Of a DNA stretch of 64,000 nt, positions 43,509 through 51,499 are shown one piece after another (the stretch's first letter is position 1; every line of letters begins with the position of its first letter). The notes under the pieces were generated by a model, which ran no database searches, was not told the origin of the DNA, and saw nothing but the letters and a program-made list of their open reading frames with translations. The position numbers and the translations under genes are program-made. Location of the stretch: positions 310,001-374,000 of the forward strand of contig WLWP01000001.1 of NCBI GenBank assembly GCA_012103505.1, in the 5' to 3' direction. Origin of the DNA: Pseudomonadales bacterium (lineage in GTDB: Bacteria > Pseudomonadota > Gammaproteobacteria > Pseudomonadales > Azotimanducaceae).

Positions 43509-43940
43509 ATGGATCTAGAAACCCGAGTAGCCCAAATCGAAGCCAAAGATGAGATCCGAGAGCTCACAGCGCGCTATTGTCATGCCGTTGTCGATGGAGA
43601 TGCTCAGACCATCGTTTCCCTGTTCGCCGACAATGGGGTTTTCAAAACGCACACCTTTGCCCCTCAAGGTCATGAAGAACTTTTATCGTTCTACGCAGAA
43701 GGAGTGGGTGAGCAAACCCATAAACCTTTCGTACAAAACCATGTCATAGAGTTTTTGGACGCGGATCGAGCCAAAGGTCGATGCTCTGTCGAAATACGCG
43801 TTCTACAAGATGGCGAGGCGTACACCCAAGCAGGGCATTATCACGATCAATATATTCGGGAACGCGGTAAATGGCGCTTTGCTGAGCGCCACTACATTCG
43901 ATATCACAATGTGCCTTGGGTGAAGGGTTGGGAGAAGTAA
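43509..43940 (+). CDS. SnoaL-like / NTF2-fold protein
   Basis: A 143-residue cone-fold protein of the SnoaL_4 type: a helical start E-T-R-V-A-Q-I-E-A-K-D-E-I-R-E-L, then Y-C-H-A-V-V-D-G-D, L-F-A-D-N-G-V-F and an R-F-A-E-R-H-Y-I-R-Y-H ending. Homologues include ring-hydroxylating-dioxygenase small-subunit-like, polyketide cyclase and steroid isomerase folds; His and Asp near 24-30 could be catalytic. Role unknown. It stands alone between divergent CoA-transferase and convergent PPOX genes. Confidence 0.8.
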   Translation: MDLETRVAQIEAKDEIRELTARYCHAVVDGDAQTIVSLFADNGVFKTHTFAPQGHEELLSFYAEGVGEQTHKPFVQNHVIEFLDADRAKGRCSVEIRVLQDGEAYTQAGHYHDQYIRERGKWRFAERHYIRYHNVPWVKGWEK

Positions 43941-43941
43941 T

Positions 43942-44370
43942 CTAGCCTAAGTTAGCCTTGCCGTAGTCAACCGTAAGCCACCGTTCTACGTTCATCAGGA
44001 CGGTCACGTTATCTCCTGTGCTTTGCGCCGCGTAACCCTTGCCCATTTCTTCACCAAGATAACGTGTGGCCATACTGAGTAGCGCGCCTTCCTCACTTGG
44101 CTCGATAGATGTGATGGGTCCTTCCACACTGACGTATTTGTAAGGCATCGCCTCGCTTTGGGCGACAAGAGAGATTCTGCTGCCGACACTCGCGAGTTGT
44201 CCTTTTCTTGATTCTGGTCCGATGATGACCCAAAGACCAACTTGAGGGTCATAGTCATACCAAATTGGTGCCGTGAGCGGTCCGGCCGCCGGATCAACAA
44301 AAGAGATGACCCCGACGTGGAGATCAGCTAAAAAAGTTTCTCGTTCAGTCACAGTCATGGCGAGGGACAT
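43942..44370 (-). CDS. Pyridoxamine 5'-phosphate oxidase-like flavin-binding protein
   Basis: A 142-residue split barrel of the PPOX/general-stress FMN-binding family. The pattern V-G-V-I-S-F-V..G-P-L-T-A-P-I-W-Y-D-Y followed by a R-K-G-Q-L segment and Y-K-Y-V-S-V-E-G is usual for F420- or FMN-dependent members. Its activity is unknown. The ATG at 44370 is chosen because GGAG lies six bases before it; a TTG four codons upstream is part of that site. Confidence 0.82.
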   Translation of the reverse strand: MSLAMTVTERETFLADLHVGVISFVDPAAGPLTAPIWYDYDPQVGLWVIIGPESRKGQLASVGSRISLVAQSEAMPYKYVSVEGPITSIEPSEEGALLSMATRYLGEEMGKGYAAQSTGDNVTVLMNVERWLTVDYGKANLG

Positions 44371-44427
44371 TGTTGTCTCCAAAATTTGGTTGAGGTGGTC
44401 ATGCTACGTGGATGTGTTGATCGTGTT

Positions 44428-46092
44428 CTAGTCTTTTCCTGCTACCGCGATTTCGAGTAGATATGGCCCGTCACCCGATAAATAGCTTTCCGCCGCAGCG
44501 ATAATCTCCTCCGTTGTATCCGCGCGTGAATTTGCGATTCCCATGCCCGTGGCCATAGAAGAGAAATCTAAGGTCGGATTGATGAGATCCATGTTTGGGT
44601 AGGGTTGGTCGGATGGCGCGTCGAAACGTTGGCGGTGAATGTCTAAGTTGTGTTTCAGCACTCTGTACTCGGCATTCGCGAGGATAACGAAGAAAATGTT
44701 GAGCTTGTGGTGGGCTGCTGTCCACAGAGCCTGAATGCTGTACATCGCTGAACCGTCGCCAGAGATCGCAAGAATCTGTTTCTCAGGTAAGGCCACCGCA
44801 GTGCCGATAGCACCGGCGATTCCCTGACCAATGCCGCCACCGCGGCCTGCGAAGAACTCATCGGGGTTGCGCTTGCGGAAGGCACGATCAACGTCTGCTG
44901 ATGCCGTGATTGATTCATCTACAATAACGACGTCCTGGGGTAGCGCGCTGGCAAGAGCCGACATTGCTTCGGTCGCCGCCATCGGGGTTGTGCCGATTTG
45001 GTTTTCAAAGCGGGAGGCTTGCGTCGTTAGATTCGCGACGTGTGCATCGGCTAACAGCGTGGCGTTTTGCTTGAAGCGAACTTGTGCCTCGTCTGATGCT
45101 CGATCAGCCACTATTTCGCTGAGTCTAGTGATTATTGTACCCAGGTCACCAGAGATGCCTTCAGTGACAGGACGGTGCACCGAAAGTAATCGTGGATCAG
45201 ATTCGATTTGAACGGTGTATGCGCGCTCCGGTAAAGATGAGCCCTGTTCAAACCAGATTTCCTCCATGGTGACGCCGCCGACCACAACGATGGCATCATA
45301 CTCGGCGAGCATCGAGCGGTTCTGTGAAGCGTCAGTGGCGAGGCCGCGTATGAAGTGCGGATGGTCAGTTGCAATGGGCCTTCGCGCTAACAGGAAGTCC
45401 GCGAAAACTGCGGCGCCAATTTGTTCGACGAATTGAAGAAATTCAGCGGTGACATGCTCGCGAGCAATATCGTCACCAACGCAAACGGCGATCTTCTCAG
45501 CCTCGATGAGTTTCTCAGCGATGGTTTGCAGAGTTTCGGGATGTGGCAGTGTGGAGTGATGCAATTCGCCAGATGTGGAAGCGGGGACGTCCGTCTCCTG
45601 CTCCATGACGTTGTTTGGTAGCGCAACAAAGACAGGCCCCTTGGGATGTTCATTTGCGATTTGAAACGCGCGTCGCATCATCGGACCAATTTCGTCCGCC
45701 GACTGTGGTTCTACCGACCACTTGACCACGGGTGCTGCCATCTCGACCAAATCATGGCGTAGCAACGGGTCGCGCAGTCTCATCCGCGTATCTTGTTGAC
45801 CGGCAGTAACCACGACCGGGACACGAGCTTTAAGGCAGCCATACATCATGCCGATGGCGTTACCTAAACCTGGTGCAACGTGAACGTTGGCGACGGGCGT
45901 GAGACCGGTTGCCTGAGCGTAAAAACCAGCAGCACATACCGCAACGCCCTCATGCAGGGCGGTGATGTACTCAACCTCGGGGTGCTCGAGCAAACTTTCC
46001 AGTAACGGATTCTCGGTGGTGCCGGGGTTGCCAAAGATCTTCGTACTACCATGCAACCGCATACTCTGCATAAAGACCTGCCTACCTCTCAT
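44428..46092 (-). CDS. Thiamine-diphosphate enzyme, benzoylformate-decarboxylase/acetolactate-synthase-like
   Basis: A 554-residue ThDP-dependent enzyme. The activating glutamate is E48 in L-H-E-G-V-A, and the cofactor motif G-D-G-S-A..(about 25)..N lies near residues 435-465. The G-N-P-G-T-T-E near 21-27 places it with benzoylformate decarboxylases rather than acetolactate synthase, and no regulatory partner is nearby. Non-oxidative decarboxylation of a 2-oxo acid or acyloin lyase activity is likely. AAGGAG seven bases upstream decides the ATG at 46092 over an upstream ATG at 46143. Confidence 0.88.
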   Translation of the reverse strand: MRGRQVFMQSMRLHGSTKIFGNPGTTENPLLESLLEHPEVEYITALHEGVAVCAAGFYAQATGLTPVANVHVAPGLGNAIGMMYGCLKARVPVVVTAGQQDTRMRLRDPLLRHDLVEMAAPVVKWSVEPQSADEIGPMMRRAFQIANEHPKGPVFVALPNNVMEQETDVPASTSGELHHSTLPHPETLQTIAEKLIEAEKIAVCVGDDIAREHVTAEFLQFVEQIGAAVFADFLLARRPIATDHPHFIRGLATDASQNRSMLAEYDAIVVVGGVTMEEIWFEQGSSLPERAYTVQIESDPRLLSVHRPVTEGISGDLGTIITRLSEIVADRASDEAQVRFKQNATLLADAHVANLTTQASRFENQIGTTPMAATEAMSALASALPQDVVIVDESITASADVDRAFRKRNPDEFFAGRGGGIGQGIAGAIGTAVALPEKQILAISGDGSAMYSIQALWTAAHHKLNIFFVILANAEYRVLKHNLDIHRQRFDAPSDQPYPNMDLINPTLDFSSMATGMGIANSRADTTEEIIAAAESYLSGDGPYLLEIAVAGKD

Positions 46093-46242
46093 CACAACGC
46101 TCCTTTTTGCACCTGGGCAATTTTGCACTAAGGCATTGATCATAGGATTTTGCCGAGGTTGCTACCAGGCGTATGATTCCCGCAGGGTTTCGGGAGAGGC
46201 TCAACAGTTCTTGGGAGGGGCGCAAAGCTGGGGGGGAGAAAG

Positions 46243-47091
46243 ATGCACAAGCTAGATGATCAACAGAGGAAACAGTGGCATACAGACGGATATCTGCACA
46301 TAGAAGGTGCGCTCACTGCGGAACAAGTCGAGTTTTTTAATGCAGAGATGGCGAGATTTCGGGGACAGCCAGGCTACGAACCGGATAACAATCCAGAGTT
46401 ACCGATTGGACACTACGCTTGGCTAGATCATGCCAGAGATCTAGATCCGGGTGGTTTTATGGATCGAAGGGACCTCTTGTCCTATCACCAAGCATTTATC
46501 GACCTGATCGATCACGAGCCTATTTTTGACTACGTCGTCGACATCATGGGTCCTAACATTTTGTTGTCGATGACCCAAGCGATTGCGCGCCCACCGACTG
46601 ATAAGTTTCCAGGCTACACGCACACGGATGGTGGCGAATCTTTGCGCCAGATACGCGTGAGCGAGTCGAGTCCGCCTGTAGCGATGAAAGCGATGTACCT
46701 GCTTACCGACGTGACCGAACCGAATACCGGTAATTTGACCGTTTTTCCTGGTAGCCATCTGCGACAGATTCCAGACGCAGACGATCGGTTGATGACGCCT
46801 AATTCACCAGGAGCAGCACAGCTTACTGGCAAAGCAGGGGATGTTTATTTGTTCCCACATGCGCTTTGGCACGGACCGGCAATGAATCAGGGAAATACAA
46901 CACGCAATACGTTGCTCTACAACTATTGTCAGCTGTGGGTGCGCAGTTATGACCACGAGAATGTCCCAGATGTCGCGCAGCAATGCAGTCCGAGGCAGCG
47001 TCGGCTGCTTGGGGATCTAGGTTACGATTTCCGCCCGGGCTCCTACTTTTATGTCCCCAAGGATCAAGAGACCGTGATTCTGGGTGATTGA
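46243..47091 (+). CDS. Phytanoyl-CoA dioxygenase (PhyH) family protein
   Basis: A 282-residue Fe(II)/2-oxoglutarate oxygenase with H-T-D in the Y-T-H-T-D-G-G-E segment (about 125-132) and a distal His in A-L-W-H-G-P. It differs from the 31001/36196 pair and looks like the classical PhyH branch with F-P-G-S-H-L. GGGGGAGAAAG precedes the ATG. It opens a same-strand run with an enoyl-CoA hydratase, an OB-fold/zinc-ribbon protein and a thiolase; hydroxylation of an acyl-CoA ahead of chain cleavage is inferred. Confidence 0.9.
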   Translation: MHKLDDQQRKQWHTDGYLHIEGALTAEQVEFFNAEMARFRGQPGYEPDNNPELPIGHYAWLDHARDLDPGGFMDRRDLLSYHQAFIDLIDHEPIFDYVVDIMGPNILLSMTQAIARPPTDKFPGYTHTDGGESLRQIRVSESSPPVAMKAMYLLTDVTEPNTGNLTVFPGSHLRQIPDADDRLMTPNSPGAAQLTGKAGDVYLFPHALWHGPAMNQGNTTRNTLLYNYCQLWVRSYDHENVPDVAQQCSPRQRRLLGDLGYDFRPGSYFYVPKDQETVILGD

Positions 47092-47124
47092 GCTTTCTGG
47101 ATTACCGATATAACCATAGGATGA

Positions 47125-47919
47125 ATGACTATGAGTGATGCGCTGAATGTCAGTGTGAAAAATCACGTGGCTACGCTTTCGAACAATGATGCGCCGTACA
47201 ATCGGATGACGCTGGACTACATGGATGAGCTTGAGCGCGTTGTGCCTGAACTTGGCGCAGATGATAGCGTCCGAGCTCTGATTTTTACCGCAGCGGGAGA
47301 AGAGCACTTCTCAGTCGGTATGAATCTGAAGCAGTTTCCGGAAGGGGTGAAAAGGTTAGGTTCTTCGGATGCGGTGCTCGATCAGAGGCTACGAGTGCTG
47401 AATTTGATTGAGACGCTTGGAAAACCAAGCATAGCCACGTTGTTCGGTTACTGCCTTGGCGGGGGTTTGGAGTTACCCCTCGCGTGTCACTTTAGAATTG
47501 CCGCAGACCAAGACGCACAAATCGGACTGCCCGAAATGGGCCTAGGTGCTGTGCCAGCATGGGGCGGTTCCGCACGTCTACCGCGTGTCGTGGGACGCGA
47601 TGTAGCGCTAGATATGATTTTGCGGGGACGCAAAATATCGGGCCAAGAGGCGCTGAGAGTTGGGCTAGTCAGTGCGATATATCCAGCTAGTGAGCTCAAA
47701 GATCGAGCACAAGCGTTGGGCGAAGAACTTGCGCAGCAGCCTCGTCTTGCAGTCAAAGGTGTGTTGGACACAATTGTCGGGTTTGAGTCGAGGAGTTTGC
47801 AGGAGTCTATTCAAGATGAGCGTGCTGCCGTCCATCTTACCCGGGGTACCGCAGATTCACAGGAAGGCATGCGCGCATTTCTTGAGAAGCGCGAGCCTGT
47901 CTTCAATCAGGACGTTTAG
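47125..47919 (+). CDS. Enoyl-CoA hydratase/isomerase family protein
   Basis: A 264-residue crotonase. Oxyanion glycines lie in H-F-S-V-G-M-N-L and G-Y-C-L-G-G-G-L-E-L, and L-P-E-M-G-L-G-A-V-P-A-W-G-G-S is the usual active-site wall, with Glu in the first catalytic position. The second usual Glu is replaced by the A-W-G-G segment, so isomerase or hydrolase activity is possible. ATGs stand at 47125 and 47131; AGGATGA favours the second by spacing. It is the second gene of the PhyH-to-thiolase unit. Confidence 0.88.
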   Translation: MTMSDALNVSVKNHVATLSNNDAPYNRMTLDYMDELERVVPELGADDSVRALIFTAAGEEHFSVGMNLKQFPEGVKRLGSSDAVLDQRLRVLNLIETLGKPSIATLFGYCLGGGLELPLACHFRIAADQDAQIGLPEMGLGAVPAWGGSARLPRVVGRDVALDMILRGRKISGQEALRVGLVSAIYPASELKDRAQALGEELAQQPRLAVKGVLDTIVGFESRSLQESIQDERAAVHLTRGTADSQEGMRAFLEKREPVFNQDV

Positions 47920-47966
47920 TTACACTCACACGTTGGGCTTGGGAAGTCGCACATTAGGAGAACAAA

Positions 47967-48383
47967 TTGGCTTACGAACTACCGATTCCGCGGCAGGGAA
48001 TTCACACGCGACCATTTTGGGAGGGCGCCAAAGAAGGCAAGTTGATGCTGCCACGCTGCATCGACTGCAACACGGTCCATTGGTATCCAAGACACATTTG
48101 CCCAAATTGCCATTCCATAAACTTGGAATGGATTGAAGGCAGCGGCGAGGGAAGAATCCACACTTTCGCTGTACAACACTTAGTCTTCGGTCCGTGGTCC
48201 GAGCACGCACCGTATGTCACTGCGTACATCGATCTACTCGAGGGGGACCGCATGCTTACTGTTTTGCGGGGTGTGGATCCGGAAAAACCGGAAACAATCG
48301 AGATTGGTGCGAAGGTACGTGTCGAGTTTGAACAGGCGAATGATGACACTTTCATTCCCTATTGGCGTGTGGTGGGAGAGTAA
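47967..48383 (+). CDS. OB-fold / zinc-ribbon (DUF35) acyl-CoA-associated protein
   Basis: A 138-residue DUF35 protein: a zinc ribbon with C31-x2-C34 and C45-x2-C48, then an OB fold (about 60-135). In steroid side-chain catabolism, DUF35 domains pair with hydratases and SCP2-type thiolase or aldolase partners and feed the CoA ester to them; that role is inferred from position. It begins with TTG at 47967, which has AGGAG six bases upstream, and its stop is two bases before the thiolase ATG. Confidence 0.88.
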   Translation: MAYELPIPRQGIHTRPFWEGAKEGKLMLPRCIDCNTVHWYPRHICPNCHSINLEWIEGSGEGRIHTFAVQHLVFGPWSEHAPYVTAYIDLLEGDRMLTVLRGVDPEKPETIEIGAKVRVEFEQANDDTFIPYWRVVGE

Positions 48384-48385
48384 CA

Positions 48386-49597
48386 ATGCCAGGATTACTA
48401 TATAAATCAGCGGCAATTGTTGGTGCCGCCGAGGCGAACGAAATTGGTTTTCTCGAAGAACCTGCAACAGCCCTACAACTACACATTGAAGCGATCAAGA
48501 ATCTGAGCGATCAGACTGGTATCCCGATTGCAAAGATCGACGGTATTTTTTCGACGGGTTGGTCGACAGAGCTTTGTGAACACCTGGGTATTACGCCGAA
48601 GTACATAGATACAACCGCCGTCGGTGGCTGCTCGTTTGAGATGCATGTACACCATGCGGCGGCTGCGATCTATTCAGGGATCATTGATATCGCCCTGGTC
48701 TCGCATGGCGAAAATGGGCACTCGGCGCGGAAGATCGGAAGCGGCGGGGGTAACTACGGGCGTGGCGCTGGCAATGCGTCCCCGTCCCATGAGATGACAA
48801 TGGCCTATGGGCTTGGCGGCGCGCCGTCAAACTATGCCCATGCGATGGTGCGGCATATGCATCGCTACGGCACAAAGCGTGAGGATTATGCGCACGTAGC
48901 CAAAGTCACTCGAGATTGGGCAACGCTGAACCCTCGCGCTGCGATGTACTCAAAGGAAAAACACCCGTTTGGTGGACCAATCACTGTGGAACAAGTGGAA
49001 GAATCGAGATTGATTGCATGGCCGTTAACCATTCTGCACTGTTGTATGGTGGCGGATCATGGTGGCGCTATCTTTGTTGTTAGCCCGAAAATCGCAGCAC
49101 GACTTTCGACCAAACCTGTCTGGATAGCTGGCGCGGGTGAAAGCATGAGTCATGGCAACATGATGGAGATGGGAGACTTTACTAAAACGTCTGCTGACAA
49201 ATCTGCGGAAGCTGCTTACACGATGGCGGGACTTGGTCCAGCCGATATGGAGCTTGCCGAGATCTATGACTCGTTCACGATAACGGCGGCGATGACCGCC
49301 GAGATGTTGGGCTTAGCGAAGCCTGGTGAGGGACATCTTCTTTGGAAAGATGGTCACGCAGCCCCTGGAGGACGTTTACCCATCAACACAAATGGTGGTG
49401 GTTTGTCATTCAATCACAGTGGTATGTACGGTATGCCTTTGTTGATCGAAGCTTATCGCCAGTTGTCCGGTACAGCGGAAGATGGCATCAATGGGGACAA
49501 GGGCAAGCAGACTGATGCTCGCACTTGTGTCGTCAATGGCACAGGAGGCAGCTTGTCGACGACAGGCACGTTGGTCCTTATTTCAGACGACGATTGA
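48386..49597 (+). CDS. SCP2/lipid-transfer-type thiolase (possible retro-aldolase)
   Basis: A 403-residue thiolase homologue. C82 in A-V-G-G-C-S-F-E-M sits near the usual nucleophile position; the H-N-H and G-G-L-S-F-N-H-S-G-M-Y segments are in the expected C-terminal places, with N-G-T-G-G near the end. Its immediate DUF35 neighbour is the typical partner of Ltp2-like aldolases as well as of acyl-transfer thiolases, so both cleavage types remain possible. It ends the four-gene unit beginning at 46243. Confidence 0.88.
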   Translation: MPGLLYKSAAIVGAAEANEIGFLEEPATALQLHIEAIKNLSDQTGIPIAKIDGIFSTGWSTELCEHLGITPKYIDTTAVGGCSFEMHVHHAAAAIYSGIIDIALVSHGENGHSARKIGSGGGNYGRGAGNASPSHEMTMAYGLGGAPSNYAHAMVRHMHRYGTKREDYAHVAKVTRDWATLNPRAAMYSKEKHPFGGPITVEQVEESRLIAWPLTILHCCMVADHGGAIFVVSPKIAARLSTKPVWIAGAGESMSHGNMMEMGDFTKTSADKSAEAAYTMAGLGPADMELAEIYDSFTITAAMTAEMLGLAKPGEGHLLWKDGHAAPGGRLPINTNGGGLSFNHSGMYGMPLLIEAYRQLSGTAEDGINGDKGKQTDARTCVVNGTGGSLSTTGTLVLISDDD

Positions 49598-49626
49598 GGC
49601 TCGGCACAACACACGCGTCAGCCGAA

Positions 49627-50709
49627 TTACTCACGTAGAAACAAGTAGCTCCACCAGAGATATCCACCAAGCCCATCGGGCTTGGTGCAGTTGAGCTTGG
49701 TTCTTCTTTTTGGGAATGGTCCGAGAGAAAGGATGCGGACGGTGTTGGCTGCGGATTCCACCTCTACAAGCGCGCCATCAAAAAAACAATTCAGTGGCAT
49801 CTCGGCGTTTTGCAAGTCCAACGAAACGAAACTATCTTCCCGTACCCGCAGCGGCCCCATTGGATGTGCTTCGATGTAGAGCGGTCGAGTGTGGGTCCTT
49901 TCGGCAAGCCGTTTCAAACTGTCGGCTCCGGTATAAAACGGATGGCGCGGCAGACCGAGAAAATCCGAGTCAAAGCCGACGGCACCAGAGTGCTGCCCGG
50001 TGGCGAACAGTTCAAGATCGCTAACGATTTCTTTCAGTTCTTTGGAGTATTCCCCGTATGGATAGGCAAAGAGCGTTGGGCGGACGTCAAGCTTATCTAC
50101 GATCAAAGCCGATGCGGCTGTCACGTCGACGGTCACTCTTTGTCGCCATGCATCTTGTGTCTCACCATTCTGTGGGTACGCGAGATGACCGTGTGAGTGA
50201 CCGTGATTTTGAATCTCACCACCGACGTCTTGAATCTCGCGCAGTTCCTGCCAATCCAAATAGGCATTATTTGCCTCTGCTGCCTTGCTTGTGTTGACAA
50301 AAATGGTAAATGGCATCTTCCGGGATTTGAGTAATGGCATTGCTGTGTCGTAGACAGACTGGTAGGCATCATCAAAGGTTATCGCAACGGATTTGGCAGG
50401 GATTGGCTCCCGGGCTGCAAGCGCGGCAACCATCTTTGAGAGTTGCATAACATTGAAGTTTTTGGCAGATAAGTAGTCGAGATGGGCTTCAAACTGAGCG
50501 GGCCTGACGCTGGTAGAGGATGGTGTTGTGGAGGATACGTGGTGATACAGCAAAACCACGCCATGCTCTGCACCGTGACTGTCGGTAGAAGCAGCTATTA
50601 GCAACAGCACAGTTAACAAGCGCACCGATAACAAGTGCACCGATAACAAGTGCACCGATGACAAGTGCACCGTTAACAAGTGTGCGAACCGAGAAATCGT
50701 TCTAGCCAT
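49627..50709 (-). CDS. Secreted polysaccharide deacetylase (NodB-like)
   Basis: A 360-residue carbohydrate esterase family 4 protein. The signal region (about 1-47) is unusual: it is built from repeated H-L-L-S/T-V pentapeptides. The NodB core starts L-L-Y-H-H-V, has T111-F-D-D114 as the catalytic base and metal Asp, H-G-H-S-H-G-H (169-175) as the metal histidines and F-A-Y-P-Y-G-E as motif 3. It should remove N-acetyl groups from an exopolysaccharide or peptidoglycan in the periplasm, PgaB-fashion. It follows the Bax-like gene by 16 bases on the same strand. Confidence 0.9.
   Translation of the reverse strand: MARTISRFAHLLTVHLSSVHLLSVHLLSVRLLTVLLLIAASTDSHGAEHGVVLLYHHVSSTTPSSTSVRPAQFEAHLDYLSAKNFNVMQLSKMVAALAAREPIPAKSVAITFDDAYQSVYDTAMPLLKSRKMPFTIFVNTSKAAEANNAYLDWQELREIQDVGGEIQNHGHSHGHLAYPQNGETQDAWRQRVTVDVTAASALIVDKLDVRPTLFAYPYGEYSKELKEIVSDLELFATGQHSGAVGFDSDFLGLPRHPFYTGADSLKRLAERTHTRPLYIEAHPMGPLRVREDSFVSLDLQNAEMPLNCFFDGALVEVESAANTVRILSLGPFPKRRTKLNCTKPDGLGGYLWWSYLFLRE
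49665..49687. terminator. 10-bp hairpin in the deacetylase 3' end
   Basis: CACCAAGCCC (49665-49674) and GGGCTTGGTG (49678-49687) form a perfect stem with a three-base loop, 38 bases inside the deacetylase coding end and about 70 bases past the convergent thiolase stop. No T-run on the plus strand; a role in ending the thiolase transcript is inferred. Confidence 0.45.
50611..50685 (-). repeat. Five tandem 15-bp repeats encoding the deacetylase signal segment
   Basis: Units start at 50611, 50626, 50641, 50656 and 50671; units two and three are identical and the others differ by one to three bases from CGATAACAAGTGCAC. In frame they encode H-L-L-S-V-type pentapeptides of the hydrophobic core of the leader. 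Confidence 0.85.
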
Positions 50710-50725
50710 TAGCTTGGTAACGTAT

Positions 50726-51499
50726 TCATTCGAGATTGTTTGCTCGGATCATCGCTTGGATTTCGGTCACGTAGTCATATCCTCGTTCGGAGTAGCCATC
50801 TAACCCTATGGCAAGGGCCTCCCCTTTCAGTGGTTGTCCGTCACGACGTAGCGTTGCACGCTTTTCTCGGAAACTCGCGTAACGGATGTGAGTATTGAGG
50901 TTGTGGATGTAGGCTCGAACGGCATCTCTGGTGGACCGGAATTTCGCCACTTCGTGGCTGCGTCCACGTGACCGATTTTTTGGTGTAAATCCACAGCCAC
51001 GCACGAAACATTGTTGGCCAAAGAAGTTGTAGCCATTGCGCGCGAATCGAGAGGAGCCCCAACCACTTTCCTTGGCGGCTTGTATGAGCGCTAGGGAGTT
51101 TGGAATGATATCAACTTTGTTTAGTAGCCCGTGCAAGTCTTGCGGGTCTGCCTCTTGGTTGAGATAGAGCAAACGTAGGCGGCGAAGGAAAAAATGGTCT
51201 AGCAGGTTGATGGATCCATCGGTTGAGATTAGCTCTTGCAGCCGCTCTCGATCGCTTAAGACTTTGGCATTTACCTCGATGACATGGGGGCGTAGGTAAG
51301 CAAAAAAGTCCGCCTTTTTCTCTTCTACAGTGGCGGCATCGGAGAATTCTGGGACAACGTCACGCGATGTCAGAGCCCAACCAATTCCGAACATGAGAAC
51401 GAGTAAAAGCAATGACTGTATTAAGAGTCGTTCGCGCTGTATTACTGTCCGCAAACCGTGTCTAGCGCTTGGGTGGATGTGCGGCGACGACAGTTTCAT
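50726..51499 (-). CDS. Bax/FlgJ-like glucosaminidase
   Basis: A 257-residue glycosidase with an N-terminal membrane anchor (about 26-45). The glucosaminidase domain holds the catalytic glutamate in A-A-K-E-S-G-W-G-S-S-R (about 143-153) followed by N-Y-F/N-F-F-G-Q-Q-C-F, the Bax-type signature. It would cut beta-1,4 bonds of peptidoglycan in the periplasm. The start ATG at 51499 lies 38 bases inside the upstream enolase-superfamily gene, so an internal start is possible. It probably shares a transcript with the deacetylase. Confidence 0.87.
   Translation of the reverse strand: MKLSSPHIHPSARHGLRTVIQRERLLIQSLLLLVLMFGIGWALTSRDVVPEFSDAATVEEKKADFFAYLRPHVIEVNAKVLSDRERLQELISTDGSINLLDHFFLRRLRLLYLNQEADPQDLHGLLNKVDIIPNSLALIQAAKESGWGSSRFARNGYNFFGQQCFVRGCGFTPKNRSRGRSHEVAKFRSTRDAVRAYIHNLNTHIRYASFREKRATLRRDGQPLKGEALAIGLDGYSERGYDYVTEIQAMIRANNLE

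Noticed and set aside
50611..50685. Tandem repeats taken as a small CRISPR array
   Set aside because: Units are contiguous without spacers, in frame with a coding signal peptide, and no cas gene is present.
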